64,000 nt of DNA from Vibrio sp. (GCA_028131545.1 JAOICL010000006.1:49004-113003), one strand, 5' to 3'. Positions 46,592-56,999 are shown, counted from the first letter of the stretch. Notes: generated by a model from the sequence alone, not told the origin. Numbers and translations: made by a program.

Positions 46592-46619
46592 AAAAAGGAG
46601 CTCTAAGAGCTCCTTTTTT
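46592..46619. terminator. Bidirectional terminator
   Basis: GGAGCTC/GAGCTCC stem with a 3-base loop, five A before and six T after. It lies 52 bases after the DUF2057 stop codon and 25 bases beyond the stop codon of the RTX protein gene on the other strand. Confidence 0.85.
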
Positions 46620-46643
46620 ATACTTCTAACGTATCTATTCGAT

Positions 46644-49445
46644 TTATCGTGTTACTTGTCGTGCCTGTGGCGCTTCAGGTAGTACTCTGGTTAGAACATC
46701 GATCTCTTCTTTTGTAATGCTTGTTGTACCGGCTGTGAACACATCCACACTACCGTAACCATCATCAAACCAGTTATCTAAGCGGATGCTGTCTGGGCGT
46801 CCTTTCACCTTAACATAAAGATGTTGATCGGTATCTTCACCTTCACTATCTAACTTTTCCACATCGATAAAAATCAAATCATTTGCAGTATAAGGTCCAA
46901 CAAATTTCAGCTCATCTCTAGAGTTAGTCTCATCAGCCGTGATATTACCACCCCAATAGTTAAGAGGGATCATGTAAAGGTCATTCCCTGCTCCACCATT
47001 AAGATAAGACCAACCTTCTTCACTCGCAACAAGAACATCATCGCCTTCTTCACCGAATAAATGATCGAGGCCATCTTCATCTTTTAGGTAATCATTGCCT
47101 AAACCACCATATAATCGATCCGCTCCTGCACCACCAATTAAGATGTCTTTGCCTTGCTTACCTTCTAGGGTGTCATCACCTTCGTGACCACATATCACAT
47201 CATCAGCAACGCTTCCGCTTAATGTATCGTCTGAGTTTGTTCCTTCTTTCGTACAAGTGAGCTCTCTCACCAACCCTTTAAACTCGACTGTGTCAGGCTG
47301 TTGCTTACTATCAGCTTGTGATGCCAATACTCGCTCGGTGATTTCATCAGCCGTAATTGAACCAAGACCGACTTCCACTCGATTAATTCGATAATCAGCT
47401 GGGTTGCTAGTTTTAGTGAACCATTTATGGATATACACGCCTTTATCTACCCCTACAGGGCTGATATACAATGCATTTCCTTTTTGTGAGAATTCAAGAT
47501 CATCAACAGAAGACACTCGCTGGAACTGAATCACATCGTTATTTGACGCTTCGTCTAGGTTAACAATCGTTGCACCATAAAAGTTCGCTGGTATCACATA
47601 CGTATCATCACCGCTCTGACCTGCCATGTAAGTCCAACCATTTGCACTGGCATATAACTTATCATTACCTTCTTCACCATAAATATGCGCTGCACCCGCA
47701 TCTGGGCGAATCGTGTCATTACCTTCGCGGCCATGGATATCATCAACTTGATTACCACCATAAATGATATCATTACCGGCTGTACCATGCGTTTCAGAAC
47801 TGGCTCTATTGCTATCAGCGCTGCCAGATTCAGCAGTATAAATCACCTCACCACTTTCAGTTGGTACCGGCGTTGCATTCTCTGTACCTTGCTCTTCCGT
47901 TTGATTCTCGGTTACTTCTTCAGCTTCAGTAACGTCTTCAGATTCAGTAACGTCTTCAGATTCAGTGATGCCTTCAGCTTCAGCCACCGACTCACTTTCA
48001 GCAACAAGATCAGTGCTCTCTTCAGAAGCATCGACAGAAACAGAAGGAATCGAAGCCGCTGGTAATGTTGGAATTTGGCTATCAGAAACCGGAGCTTCAG
48101 GAGCTGGCTCATCCACTGCTGGCGTTTCAACGATCACATCTTCCGATGGAACGACAGCAACAGGTAACTCTTCCTTTTCTTCAATATCAGGAATTTGCTC
48201 TGTAATGCTATCGCCAATCCATTGAAGGTTATGTTTTTTACTACCAAAGTGAAGGTGTTGGCTGTGATTGCTTTCCTGAACAACAGTCCCATTGACCGTA
48301 TTGTTTTCAGCGACTTCAACCAATAACGCACGATGCAGTTCATCTGATGTAAAGCTTCGATCATGGCCCTTCATTTTGGCTTTGGAAGTCAAGTAATCAA
48401 AGTTAGGGTCAAAGACTAGGAAGTCATATTTCGACGAGGCTTCCACTTTATTATTGCGGATAACAGTAGAACCATGGCCAACTGAAATCGCCGCAGGATG
48501 TTGATTTGGCTTGCCTGAAGTCGACGAGTTACGACCAGAGAAATTCTTAATGGTATTCTCTTCTACGCGGTATTTACTTTGGTTGCTTGGAATAGCATCA
48601 AATTCACCAATAGTGATAACACTGTTTTTTTCCATTGAAATATTATTAAACGTATTATCAATGATATCAGCAGAAATCGTTTGGGATTTAACATCAACAC
48701 CTTCAGCCGTTAAATCATGCAATGTATTACCTTTAACTGTAACATTCGTCATGACATGATCATCAAACCAAAGAAAATGCTTAGAATCATCGGCGTAATC
48801 TTCTGAAGATGACGTCGTGCGGCCATCACCTAAGTAGATGCCTTCACCTAAGTGCTTATTCGTACCGCCATATTGGCCTGTGTTTGAAATTTCATTATTG
48901 AGGATGTTGATATTGGTGCTATTTTTTGAACTGTCACCTGAATATCCATTACCGCGGTCAGTGATTGGAGAGACCTTAATGCCGCTACGACCTAAATGGT
49001 CCAGTTTATTATTCTTTAGCGTGACATTACTCGATGCACCAACAAAAATACCACTGCCGACCTGCTCAATAAGCATGCCATCAACGGTTAATCCATCTGC
49101 ATATTCGGCATAGATACCTGGCTTATATTTACCATTTTGATGACTCGGGTCAGAGATAACCGCCGAGTGCTTATCACCTAAAGGCTTAATAGTCAGGTTA
49201 TTAATATTTTTAATCGTAAAGGTTGAAAATGAACCATTCGAACCATCGAAACAAATGACGTCATCATTCTGTGCAATAGGGCTGCCATTGTTTTCAAATA
49301 ATTGCCACAGTGTGTATTTATTCTCATGTTCATTTTTATATTGATTATCGTTAACCGCTATAAGATCACACGACGGATTTTCTGACGCTACAGCTTGCCC
49401 AGATAAGCCGAGTGTAATGGCTAGAGCTAATACATGATATTTCAT
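46644..49445 (-). CDS. Secreted right-handed beta-helix protein with RTX-type repeats
   Basis: 933 residues. Sec signal peptide (MKYHVLALAITLGLSGQAVA). Residues about 45-360 form a parallel beta-helix with Asn-rich turns (ILNNEISNTGQYGG, VKGNTLHDLTAEGVDV) as in pectate lyase- or C5-epimerase-like proteins. A Glu/Ser-rich linker (about 425-545) is followed by two RTX-type calcium-binding blocks (HGTAGNDIIYGGNQVDDIHGREGNDTI; GGAGADRLYGGLGNDYL), each followed by a haemolysin-related WF-containing domain (HKWFTKTSNPADYRINRVEVG; DNWFDDGYGSVDVF). GAGG lies 8 bases before the ATG. Possible polysaccharide-acting or adhesive protein. Catalytic residues are not clear. Confidence 0.8.
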   Translation of the reverse strand: MKYHVLALAITLGLSGQAVASENPSCDLIAVNDNQYKNEHENKYTLWQLFENNGSPIAQNDDVICFDGSNGSFSTFTIKNINNLTIKPLGDKHSAVISDPSHQNGKYKPGIYAEYADGLTVDGMLIEQVGSGIFVGASSNVTLKNNKLDHLGRSGIKVSPITDRGNGYSGDSSKNSTNINILNNEISNTGQYGGTNKHLGEGIYLGDGRTTSSSEDYADDSKHFLWFDDHVMTNVTVKGNTLHDLTAEGVDVKSQTISADIIDNTFNNISMEKNSVITIGEFDAIPSNQSKYRVEENTIKNFSGRNSSTSGKPNQHPAAISVGHGSTVIRNNKVEASSKYDFLVFDPNFDYLTSKAKMKGHDRSFTSDELHRALLVEVAENNTVNGTVVQESNHSQHLHFGSKKHNLQWIGDSITEQIPDIEEKEELPVAVVPSEDVIVETPAVDEPAPEAPVSDSQIPTLPAASIPSVSVDASEESTDLVAESESVAEAEGITESEDVTESEDVTEAEEVTENQTEEQGTENATPVPTESGEVIYTAESGSADSNRASSETHGTAGNDIIYGGNQVDDIHGREGNDTIRPDAGAAHIYGEEGNDKLYASANGWTYMAGQSGDDTYVIPANFYGATIVNLDEASNNDVIQFQRVSSVDDLEFSQKGNALYISPVGVDKGVYIHKWFTKTSNPADYRINRVEVGLGSITADEITERVLASQADSKQQPDTVEFKGLVRELTCTKEGTNSDDTLSGSVADDVICGHEGDDTLEGKQGKDILIGGAGADRLYGGLGNDYLKDEDGLDHLFGEEGDDVLVASEEGWSYLNGGAGNDLYMIPLNYWGGNITADETNSRDELKFVGPYTANDLIFIDVEKLDSEGEDTDQHLYVKVKGRPDSIRLDNWFDDGYGSVDVFTAGTTSITKEEIDVLTRVLPEAPQARQVTR

Positions 49446-49936
49446 AGTTACAACCTCTTTGTTTGGGAGGTAATAAACACATTGTATGTTATAAAAAATG
49501 ATACGTTATCGTTCACTATACAAAGGGCATGCCGTTATAACAGGGACACCGTTGTGCTTATCGCTACCTCTTAATTGCAACTACCATCATAATGAGATTT
49601 GATAAAATGGAAAATAAAACAAAATTATAAATAAATTTATGATAACACTCCGATCTAAAAACCTAAAATTCACCTTTTAGATCACACCTAAACTACTGAT
49701 ATATAATCATTAAAACATAAAACATGAATTAACATGAAGATAGTTCCTCTAGAAAAAAAGCTCTCTTTCAAACTGATTATCTGTTTATTATCTGCACATC
49801 CTTGCTATTAATTTAATTAATGGTGTTACTTATCTATAGAAATAAGGCCAAAACCTCTTAGAAAAACCTAAAATAAAAGGCACATGACCGTTAAGTCATG
49901 TGCCTTTTATTTTAATGTTAACGCTCTTATTAGGAA
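49446..49936. other. AT-rich intergenic region upstream of the RTX gene
   Basis: About 490 bases. The right part contains the bidirectional terminator of the dctP gene at 49869-49914. The rest carries the promoter for the beta-helix/RTX gene; no operator was identified with confidence. Confidence 0.5.
49869..49914. terminator. Terminator of the TRAP binding protein gene
   Basis: Perfectly paired arms TAAAATAAAAGGCACATGAC (49869-49888) and GTCATGTGCCTTTTATTTTA (49895-49914) with a 6-base loop, ending in AT-rich tails usable in both directions. Confidence 0.85.
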
Positions 49937-50989
49937 TTAAGCACCTAAATAAGCATCATATTCTTTCGCCACCTCATCAGTACAGTGATTAATTTCCGTT
50001 TTAAAACGGTTAAACCATTGCTTCTGTTCTGATGTTGCGGTTTTCTCCCATGCTTTTATCAGTTGGCTTGATTTATCTTTAAAAGCCGACTTTTCTTCTT
50101 CAGATGGATTATATACTTGGCCATTAGATTTCACGAACGTTTTATAGGCTGAATATTCATTATGCTTTGCATAAGACATTAGATATTGTTGCTGTGCTTC
50201 GACTGCATCTAATACCACCTTCTTTAATTCTAGAGGTAATGAATTAAATTTCTTTTCACTCATCACCCATGCACCCGCCATATAAGAGTGACCATCAAGA
50301 ATAATATAATCTAGCGTCTCATGAAGTTTGCTATCAACAATATCAACGATTCCGTTTTTAGTTCCATCAACCACACCGGTTTGTAGCGCAATATATAATT
50401 CAGCAAAGTTAGTTGGTGAAGCTGACGCTTCATATAATTTAACTAAGTCTTGCTGAATTTTAGAAGGTACCGTACGCATTTTTAAATCTTTTAAATCTGC
50501 TGGAGATTTAACTTGTTTCTCTGCTGTCGCAAAGTTACGCCAACCACCCGAGTTCGCCACCATCATTAATCGAACATTCGGTGCTGCTTTCGTAAACTCT
50601 TTGTTTACATCATTAATGAATGTTTTATTTTCATACACACATTCTGCAACGCGATCGTTAGGTAGCATGTACGGGAAATCAAACGATTCAGCCCCTTTCC
50701 AATAGTTCGCAACTTCAGAAACCGTTGTCGGGAAATAGTCAAAAATACCCGCTTGAATACCTGAAATACACTCCTTCGCACTGCCACACATCTGTGCACT
50801 CGGGTAAATAGTCACATTAATACGACCATTTGAACGATTTTCTACGTGATTTTTAAACACCAACAAAGATTGATGATTGTAGCTCTCAGGGTGTGTATTA
50901 TGAGGGACCTGAAAAGTAAACTCAGCAGCCATAGCTGAAGTGGATAACATCATTGAAATAGCAAGCGCTGCTTTTTTGAGTTGTTTCAT
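49937..50989 (-). CDS. TRAP transporter solute-binding protein (DctP family)
   Basis: 350 residues. Signal peptide MKQLKKAALAISMMLSTSAMA, then the DctP-fold motifs: VENRSNGRINVTIYPSAQ, ADLKDLKMRTVPSKI with the key Arg that grips the carboxylate of the ligand, and LYIALQTGVVDGTKN. Captures a carboxylic acid or sialic-acid-type ligand in the periplasm. No DctQ or DctM membrane subunit is adjacent, so it is an orphan. AAGG lies 11 bases before the ATG. Preferred ligand not decidable. Confidence 0.92.
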   Translation of the reverse strand: MKQLKKAALAISMMLSTSAMAAEFTFQVPHNTHPESYNHQSLLVFKNHVENRSNGRINVTIYPSAQMCGSAKECISGIQAGIFDYFPTTVSEVANYWKGAESFDFPYMLPNDRVAECVYENKTFINDVNKEFTKAAPNVRLMMVANSGGWRNFATAEKQVKSPADLKDLKMRTVPSKIQQDLVKLYEASASPTNFAELYIALQTGVVDGTKNGIVDIVDSKLHETLDYIILDGHSYMAGAWVMSEKKFNSLPLELKKVVLDAVEAQQQYLMSYAKHNEYSAYKTFVKSNGQVYNPSEEEKSAFKDKSSQLIKAWEKTATSEQKQWFNRFKTEINHCTDEVAKEYDAYLGA

Positions 50990-51110
50990 TGGTAGATGAC
51001 CTTATTATTTTTAGTTCTATATTATGCTTTTGTTTCGATAGATATAGTAGTGTGGCACTATTTAAATGTCTCTTTTTCACATCACATAAAACACGCACAA
51101 ACAGTCACTT

Positions 51111-51130
51111 AAATTGATAGCAATCACATT
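51111..51130. promoter_or_regulatory. Possible CRP site
   Basis: ATTGA-TAGCAA-TCACA (51113-51128): a 6-base spacer with a perfect right half and a 3/5 left half of the CRP consensus, between the divergent dctP and mutarotase genes. Confidence 0.35.
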
Positions 51131-51194
51131 AATTTGTAATTAATAGAAACTTGATTTATTTTACAGGTCGAAGTTAATCCTTGAAAATAATAGA

Positions 51195-52100
51195 ATGAAA
51201 AGAATCGAATATAAAACATTACCCGTTAAAGAAGAGTTAAGTGCAACCAGTACGCTCGTCACAAAAGATAACATTGATATTATCTATATTGATCACCCTA
51301 TTTTTACCGCAGCCATTTCCTTATTTGGGGCGCATGTTCTTTCATTTACCCCTAAAAATGAAAACGAAGATTGGTTATGGTTGAGTAAAGAGCATAATTA
51401 CAACGGACGTGACCCATTGAGAGGAGGCATCCCAATATGCTGGCCTTGGTTTAGTCGTATCGCACTGCCTAATCACGGATTTGCACGCACATCAAATTGG
51501 CAATTAACTCAATTTGAAGAAAATAAGACAGGCATCAAAATACGCTTATCTCTCTCCGATAACGAAAGTACACGCTCTATTTGGCCGCACCGATTCAAAC
51601 TCGACCTCGACATAGAGCTGAATGACTCATTAAATGTCAATTTATCGGTACATAATACCGACACTCATGCCTGGCCATTTTCTGGTGCTCTGCATTCCTA
51701 TTATTCGACGTCCGATATAACAGCAGTCGATATTCAGGGGGCGGGGCTTCATTATTTAGATAAATTTCAAGAACTAAAAAATGTGAATTGTAACGGCATA
51801 CGAAAAATCGATGGACCCATGGATCGTGTGTATCACTCCCCAACTCCGGTTATCTCTTTAACAGATTCGAAGTACCATCGTAAGCTGAATATCACCAATA
51901 TCGGTCATAATTGCGCTGTCATTTGGAATCCTTGGATAGAACTGAGTCAAGAATTTGAAGACATGGGTAATGATGATTATAAAAGAATGGTCTGTGTTGA
52001 ATCGACTATTTTTGCTCAACGAATTGAAGAAGGGATAATGTTAAATGCTGGGGAACGCTATCAACTAGGGACAATGATCGCATCATCAATAGTGGCATAA
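51195..52100 (+). CDS. D-hexose-6-phosphate mutarotase (YeaD-like)
   Basis: 301 residues, aldose 1-epimerase fold. The signature segment DPLRGGIPICWPWFSRIALPNHGFART carries the phosphate and sugar-binding residues; FSGALHSYYSTSDI and the late CVESTIFAQRI (Glu as general base) also fit. Interconverts the alpha and beta forms of glucose 6-phosphate and related sugars. Weak ribosome binding site. Divergent from the TRAP binding-protein gene. A GNRA-type hairpin follows at 52122. Confidence 0.92.
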   Translation: MKRIEYKTLPVKEELSATSTLVTKDNIDIIYIDHPIFTAAISLFGAHVLSFTPKNENEDWLWLSKEHNYNGRDPLRGGIPICWPWFSRIALPNHGFARTSNWQLTQFEENKTGIKIRLSLSDNESTRSIWPHRFKLDLDIELNDSLNVNLSVHNTDTHAWPFSGALHSYYSTSDITAVDIQGAGLHYLDKFQELKNVNCNGIRKIDGPMDRVYHSPTPVISLTDSKYHRKLNITNIGHNCAVIWNPWIELSQEFEDMGNDDYKRMVCVESTIFAQRIEEGIMLNAGERYQLGTMIASSIVA

Positions 52101-52121
52101 GCCTCTATGATATCAATAACG

Positions 52122-52163
52122 ACAATGGCCACTCTATTGCGAAAGCAATGAGTGGCCATTGTT
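52122..52163 (+). terminator. Rho-independent terminator-like hairpin
   Basis: ACAATGGCCACTC...ATTGC, a GAAA tetraloop, then GCAAT...GAGTGGCCATTGT: a long stem of about 18 bp with one mismatch, 22 bases after the mutarotase stop codon. The T-run is short. Confidence 0.7.
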
Positions 52164-52252
52164 TATGATGCTTTATCTTTAATACAAAGATTGAATACTA
52201 ACTTGGTGTTGAGTTCTCATTTTGTGTTAAGTGCAACTTAATGAAAAATCGC

Positions 52253-52444
52253 TTAGTGAGTCCACTCTTTTTCACGCCATAAATGAAAAGCACACACAAT
52301 CGCCTGAAGTAAAGCAAACTTCATCGCAATCGATACAGTGAGCATTGGCCAGCTTTGTAAGATCTCAGGGTACTCTAATACCGCTTCAAAAATAGAGAAC
52401 GTTGAAGCAAGAAGCATAATAATAGCGAACTGTTTGAAATTCAT
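52253..52444 (-). CDS. Small membrane protein, 63 residues
   Basis: Two hydrophobic segments (FAIIMLLASTFSIFEAV and MLTVSIAMKFALLQAIVCAF), with a charged C-terminus (HLWREKEWTH). Possible membrane protein of unknown role. The ribosome binding site is moderate (GGGTCAG upstream). Isolated between two convergent hairpin regions. Confidence 0.5.
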   Translation of the reverse strand: MNFKQFAIIMLLASTFSIFEAVLEYPEILQSWPMLTVSIAMKFALLQAIVCAFHLWREKEWTH

Positions 52445-52803
52445 GGTACTGACCCGTATTGATAAGAATTAAGAGTCGAGAAGGATACGTGGCTCAAGAG
52501 CCTAAGACGTTAGCGCTGTATGTTTTTTGTGTAAAAAACGCACTGGTTATTTTTACTCAAGCGAGAAATGTCATCTAAACATCAAGACTATTGTGATAAG
52601 TAAGCACTGTGTTCCATGTCACGAATAACACAACCATCTCCCTCCCCATTTCCTTCTTTTTTCTTTCTTTGGGTTTTGTGGGAACAGGTCGCAATTATCT
52701 ACATTTTTTTGATGGAGAGTATTCTACCTAATTCCCGACCATGCGATGATACCCACTGAATACTGACTTTCTCTTCCAATAATGGATATCGATTGAACTC
52801 AAT
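52445..52803. other. Intergenic region, no gene recognised
   Basis: A 359-base gap containing a long pyrimidine-rich tract (about 52636-52672). A 47-codon open frame starting near 52617 has no ribosome binding site or recognisable composition. Promoters for the flanking divergent genes are presumably here. Confidence 0.45.
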
Positions 52804-53409
52804 ATGAAAACAATACACTCTCCAATGACGACCCCTTCTAAAATCATCTGTATAGGTCGTAACTATGTTGAACACATTAAAGAGCTTGGTAATGAAATAC
52901 CGGATAATATGGTTATCTTTTTAAAGCCTAACTCCGCCATTAGCGACACTTTACTGTCTAAGCATCAAGAAGCTATACATTTTGAAAGTGAATTGTGTTT
53001 TCAATATTCAGAAACCGGTCTTAGTACTGTCGGTTTCGGCTTTGACCTCACTAAACGAGGGTTACAAAGCAAACTCAAAGAAAAAGGATTACCTTGGGAA
53101 AGATCGAAAGCTTTTACCGGTTCGGCTGTTTTTAGTGCATTTGTACCCTTTAATGGGAATACACATGATATACGATTTGAAGTAGAGAGAAATGGATCTG
53201 TAATACAAAAAGGCGATGACAACCTAATGATGTATAAGCCACGGGATATCTTAATTGAGATACAAAGCTTTATGGATCTGGAAGAAGGCGACATTATTAT
53301 GACTGGCACTCCGAAGGGAGTTGGGCAGCTGAATAAAGGCGACGAATTTATCGCTCGCGTTTATCAAAAAGAAACCCTGCTTATAGAGCAGGGCTGGATC
53401 GTCGTATAG
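52804..53409 (+). CDS. Fumarylacetoacetate hydrolase family protein
   Basis: 201 residues, single FAH domain. IICIGRNYVEHIKELGN at the start, the FESELCF segment with a metal-ligand Glu, and LEEGDIIMTGTPKGVGQL near the end are diagnostic. Members act as acylpyruvases, oxaloacetate decarboxylases or hydrolases of catechol-pathway products. Convergent with the chemoreceptor gene on the right. The substrate cannot be told from sequence. Confidence 0.9.
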   Translation: MKTIHSPMTTPSKIICIGRNYVEHIKELGNEIPDNMVIFLKPNSAISDTLLSKHQEAIHFESELCFQYSETGLSTVGFGFDLTKRGLQSKLKEKGLPWERSKAFTGSAVFSAFVPFNGNTHDIRFEVERNGSVIQKGDDNLMMYKPRDILIEIQSFMDLEEGDIIMTGTPKGVGQLNKGDEFIARVYQKETLLIEQGWIVV

Positions 53410-53420
53410 TCATCAATAAA

Positions 53421-53472
53421 TCCCCCAAGTGTATCACTTGTTCTAAGAACCTATAGGAGGTACTTGGGAGGA
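53421..53472. other. Long-range imperfect hairpin between convergent genes
   Basis: TCCCCCAAGT (53421-53430) can pair with ACTTGGGAGGA (53462-53472) across about 30 bases. No T-run follows, so a terminator is only possible. Confidence 0.3.
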
Positions 53473-53492
53473 AGTCGTGCTTCATACCCAAA

Positions 53493-55121
53493 CTAATATT
53501 TAAAACGGCTAACGTACGTGTTTAAATTTTGATTCGCCGACTCTAATTCACTCGATAAATGTAACATGCCTTTCGATTCGTCTAGGGCATTCTTAGCGGC
53601 GTCATAGACTTCATTGATATTACGATTGATCTCTTCTGATGTCACTTGTTGCTCTTCCGTTGCCGCAGATATTTGATGATTCATATCGACAATGCTTTGA
53701 TAGGATTGGTAAATATCATCAAACGCTGTTTGCACTTCAAGGCTGTTTGCCCTTGTCTGTTCTGTTTTTTTAACACTGCGTTCGATCTTTTCAACGGCTT
53801 GATTCGTCTCTTCTTGGAAAGCTAAGATCATATCAGAGATTTGATTCGCAGATTCTTGACTACTGTTGGCCAGATTACGAACTTCATCAGCAACAACACT
53901 GAATCCCCGACCTTGCTCACCCGCCCTGGCAGCCTCTATCGCCGCGTTCAGCGCCAATAAGTTAGTTTGGTCAGCCACATCTTTAATCGACTCTAAAATC
54001 GTATTAATACCCAAAGCTCGCTTAGATAAATCCGAAATACTGGCCGATGCCATGGAAACATCCGTTTCTAATTCCTGCATATTATCGCGCATCGACATCA
54101 CAACGGCTTTGCTACTTTCAACTAATTTTTTTCCGCTATCGGCATGTTGTGTTGCTTCCACAGTATTCTGAGACACTTCCGTAATCGATGCCGACATTTC
54201 ATTCATTGCTGTTGCCGTCATCTCAAGTTGTTCTCTTTGTACGGAGGCGCTTTGATAATTACTCTCAGAGGAAGATTTCAAGTTAGTACTATTTTCAACA
54301 AGCTGTTTATTTGCCCCACCGACCTGTTTTATCAATTCAGATAAATTAACAATGGATTGATTATAGGCTTTAGATAAATCGTTCAATTCACTCGCTCGAA
54401 CGCGATCGGGAATCGCATGATTCAGCTCTCCTCTTGCGAGATAGTCCATGCTTTTCTTTAAATCACCGATGCCATTTCGAACATTGCTCGAAATGAGGTG
54501 TGAGAAGACACCGTTTAGAATAGAAAAAACAATGACCGTCGAGATCGTATAAATAAGAATATTATCTTCGGCTTCTTCAAAAGCATCATGTCGAATCTGT
54601 TTTAATGCCACTTCATCTTGCTTTGCATCGTGCAAAATACGTCGCATAGAATCAACATACTGCTTACCAAGCCCTTGAGAAACAAAGGCTTTAATTGAGG
54701 TAGGTGTTCCGCCTGATCGCTTCCTATTGATCCCCACTTCCAACACATTATTTTTCCAATCATCAATGAGCTGACGAACTTCATTAAAGCGTTTCGTTTG
54801 TGTTGGGTTATCGGCTGTTTTCTTAAGTAAGATATCGATATGCACTAACGCATTCTTATTTCCTGAATGGTAAGGCTCAAGAAAGTTATCCTGCCCGGTT
54901 AACATAAAACCACGATAACCGGTTTCCATATCAATGATATGCGTTAACGAAACATCAATTTCATCAATGACCTCAAAGGTATGTTCCACCCAGCGTTCAT
55001 TTTCTCTTGCGGTTTCAGTTGCAGAAAACAAAAATACAATAATGGTAATAAAACCGATAAAAGGCAAAATAACTAACACCTTGAGCTGAGTACCCAAAGA
55101 TTGTTTCAATAATGCCATCAT
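53493..55121 (-). CDS. Methyl-accepting chemotaxis protein with CHASE3 sensor
   Basis: 542 residues. Short N-terminal helix, then a CHASE3 extracellular domain (residues about 35-180: [25 protein letters not shown], and the acidic repeat [18 protein letters not shown]), second membrane helix (185-210), HAMP, and the signalling domain with [25 protein letters not shown] near 382-406. The fold of the sensor is helical, and CHASE3 ligands are mostly unknown. It is the second chemoreceptor of the window, unlike the dCache one at 40480. No CheR-docking pentapeptide. Confidence 0.92.
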   Translation of the reverse strand: MMALLKQSLGTQLKVLVILPFIGFITIIVFLFSATETARENERWVEHTFEVIDEIDVSLTHIIDMETGYRGFMLTGQDNFLEPYHSGNKNALVHIDILLKKTADNPTQTKRFNEVRQLIDDWKNNVLEVGINRKRSGGTPTSIKAFVSQGLGKQYVDSMRRILHDAKQDEVALKQIRHDAFEEAEDNILIYTISTVIVFSILNGVFSHLISSNVRNGIGDLKKSMDYLARGELNHAIPDRVRASELNDLSKAYNQSIVNLSELIKQVGGANKQLVENSTNLKSSSESNYQSASVQREQLEMTATAMNEMSASITEVSQNTVEATQHADSGKKLVESSKAVVMSMRDNMQELETDVSMASASISDLSKRALGINTILESIKDVADQTNLLALNAAIEAARAGEQGRGFSVVADEVRNLANSSQESANQISDMILAFQEETNQAVEKIERSVKKTEQTRANSLEVQTAFDDIYQSYQSIVDMNHQISAATEEQQVTSEEINRNINEVYDAAKNALDESKGMLHLSSELESANQNLNTYVSRFKY

Positions 55122-55211
55122 AAAATAGTGCCTCTTTTAAACGATATCTATAAACATAGACAAGGCGTTAAAAGATTGCGACCCTATACAAAGTAAGGGA
55201 TTAACACGAAA

Positions 55212-56924
55212 TTAAAAGTCAGCATCTATTTGAAAAGTCATTTCTTTCCTAGTGTAAGGATGAGAAAACGTCAGTGACTCTGCATGTAAATGCAATCGGT
55301 CGCTTTTATTACCATATAACCCATCCCCCACCATAGGAATACCAAACCCTAACTGATGAGCACAATGCACTCTCAATTGATGAGTACGACCAGTATGAGG
55401 ATACATATACAGTCGAGATTGACCAGCATGAGTACTAATATGCTCCCACTCTGTATGGGCGGGCTTTCCATGTTCAAAGCACACCAGTTGCCTTGGTCTG
55501 TCATCTGGATCCCCTCGCATCGGTAGGTGAATATGTCCTTGTTCTTCGCTGACAACGCCCTCCAATAATGTCACATAGCGTTTTTTAACCTCGCGACTAA
55601 TGAATTGCTTTTGCAGTGATTTATTGGCTCGGCGCGTGAGAGCAAACACCAACAAGCCCGATGTCGCCATGTCTAAACGATGCAAAACAAAGGGGCCTTC
55701 ACAGTCAGGGAATAACGCTTTTAGTCTAGTGTAAGCAGAATCGGTAATGGTTTTTCCAGGAACAGATAACAACCCTGAGGGTTTATTGATCACAACAATC
55801 GCTTCATCTTGATGCACAATGGGCATCTCTTTATCTTGAGCCCAGCTGTTTTCTAATGGGTTTGGATCCACATTGAGACCTTTCAGCATATGCCCTAAAA
55901 TCGGCTGACACTTACTATGACAAGAAGGGTAAATATGCTGATGAATACGAACCTCTGACTTAGGCGAGACTCCCCACCAAAATTCCGCCATACAGAGTGG
56001 AGTATAATGATGTAAAAAAGCATAATGCAGCATTTTAGGTGCAGCGCATTCCCCAGCACCAGCAGGAGGGATAAGGCTCGTTTCTTGAGAAAAAATAGAT
56101 TTTAGACTGGCTTCTTCTTTATTGGCATTAAGAAATTGATAATGTGAGAAGATCTTATCTTGAAGTGAATTTGAGAGGTTCTTACGGTTAGTAAGCAGTT
56201 GCTTTTCTTTATTTTCGAAGGGAGAAAGTAGAGTTTGAAGCTCTGCAATTGTCTTTTCCCAATCGACTTTTAAGTACTTCAATGTATTTTTATCAAATAC
56301 ACTTTGCTTTGCCAATTCACCTAGCGCCACCGCTAATGCCTCTGGCGGTAATTGGGCTTCGTATTCCTCACGTTGTTTCTTTCGTTTTGCTCGATTATCA
56401 ATGATCATCTGCCGACACGCTTGCTCTTCCAACATCGCAGTGTGTGTGACAGTAGCCATCTTTTCTTTTAACGCAACGTAGTCATTATCGCTGATCAATG
56501 CTTCTAGTTGGTGGTTAATCTCGTTAATTGGGGCCGATTCTTTTTCAAAAAAACCGCCCGATTCAAACACATCAAAAACAGGGGGAACAAAATGATTATG
56601 ATGACTACTATTAGCCACCTTTCCCGAGAATCCCGCTAAAAAACCCAACGTCCCTTTCGAGTCTTTAACCACCAACACCCCAAACATTTTTCCTTGAGCA
56701 ATGCTTTTATCTTGACCCTCTAACAAATCAGGGCGTATGTTTCCATGCCCATCAAGACCAAAATCATGCTGCCAATTTGTCGATATCAAATGGTCCCTTT
56801 GCAATTGTTCAACCGCAATAAGCGACACTGGGTGAGGTTCATAATAAAAGGGAAACGTAAACGTGCTAGGCAAAGCTATGGATTCAAGCGATGTTCGAAA
56901 AGGAATAAAGTAAGGATCAGCCAT
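55212..56924 (-). CDS. RluA-family 23S rRNA-type pseudouridine synthase with long N-terminus
   Basis: 570 residues. The C-terminal RluA-type domain (about 360-565) has the catalytic Asp motif FVLHRLDMATSGLLVFALT near 411 and RTHQLRVHCAHQLGFGIPMVGDGLYG. The N-terminal 330 residues are an added domain with a coiled-coil-like Gln/Glu-rich stretch (about 170-280); it is longer than the usual 300 residues and typical of a Vibrio subgroup. It modifies uridines in tRNA or rRNA. The target is not clear. Confidence 0.85.
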   Translation of the reverse strand: MADPYFIPFRTSLESIALPSTFTFPFYYEPHPVSLIAVEQLQRDHLISTNWQHDFGLDGHGNIRPDLLEGQDKSIAQGKMFGVLVVKDSKGTLGFLAGFSGKVANSSHHNHFVPPVFDVFESGGFFEKESAPINEINHQLEALISDNDYVALKEKMATVTHTAMLEEQACRQMIIDNRAKRKKQREEYEAQLPPEALAVALGELAKQSVFDKNTLKYLKVDWEKTIAELQTLLSPFENKEKQLLTNRKNLSNSLQDKIFSHYQFLNANKEEASLKSIFSQETSLIPPAGAGECAAPKMLHYAFLHHYTPLCMAEFWWGVSPKSEVRIHQHIYPSCHSKCQPILGHMLKGLNVDPNPLENSWAQDKEMPIVHQDEAIVVINKPSGLLSVPGKTITDSAYTRLKALFPDCEGPFVLHRLDMATSGLLVFALTRRANKSLQKQFISREVKKRYVTLLEGVVSEEQGHIHLPMRGDPDDRPRQLVCFEHGKPAHTEWEHISTHAGQSRLYMYPHTGRTHQLRVHCAHQLGFGIPMVGDGLYGNKSDRLHLHAESLTFSHPYTRKEMTFQIDADF

Positions 56925-56999
56925 AATAAGTACTTGTCATTATTTTCTGCTGATTGTAGAAGTTATGCTCGTGATGTCAATGACAGTCGGTGAACACGT

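Noticed and set aside
52617..52760. Possible 47-codon open frame
   Set aside because: No ribosome binding site and it crosses a pyrimidine-rich tract, giving Pro/Ser/Phe low complexity.
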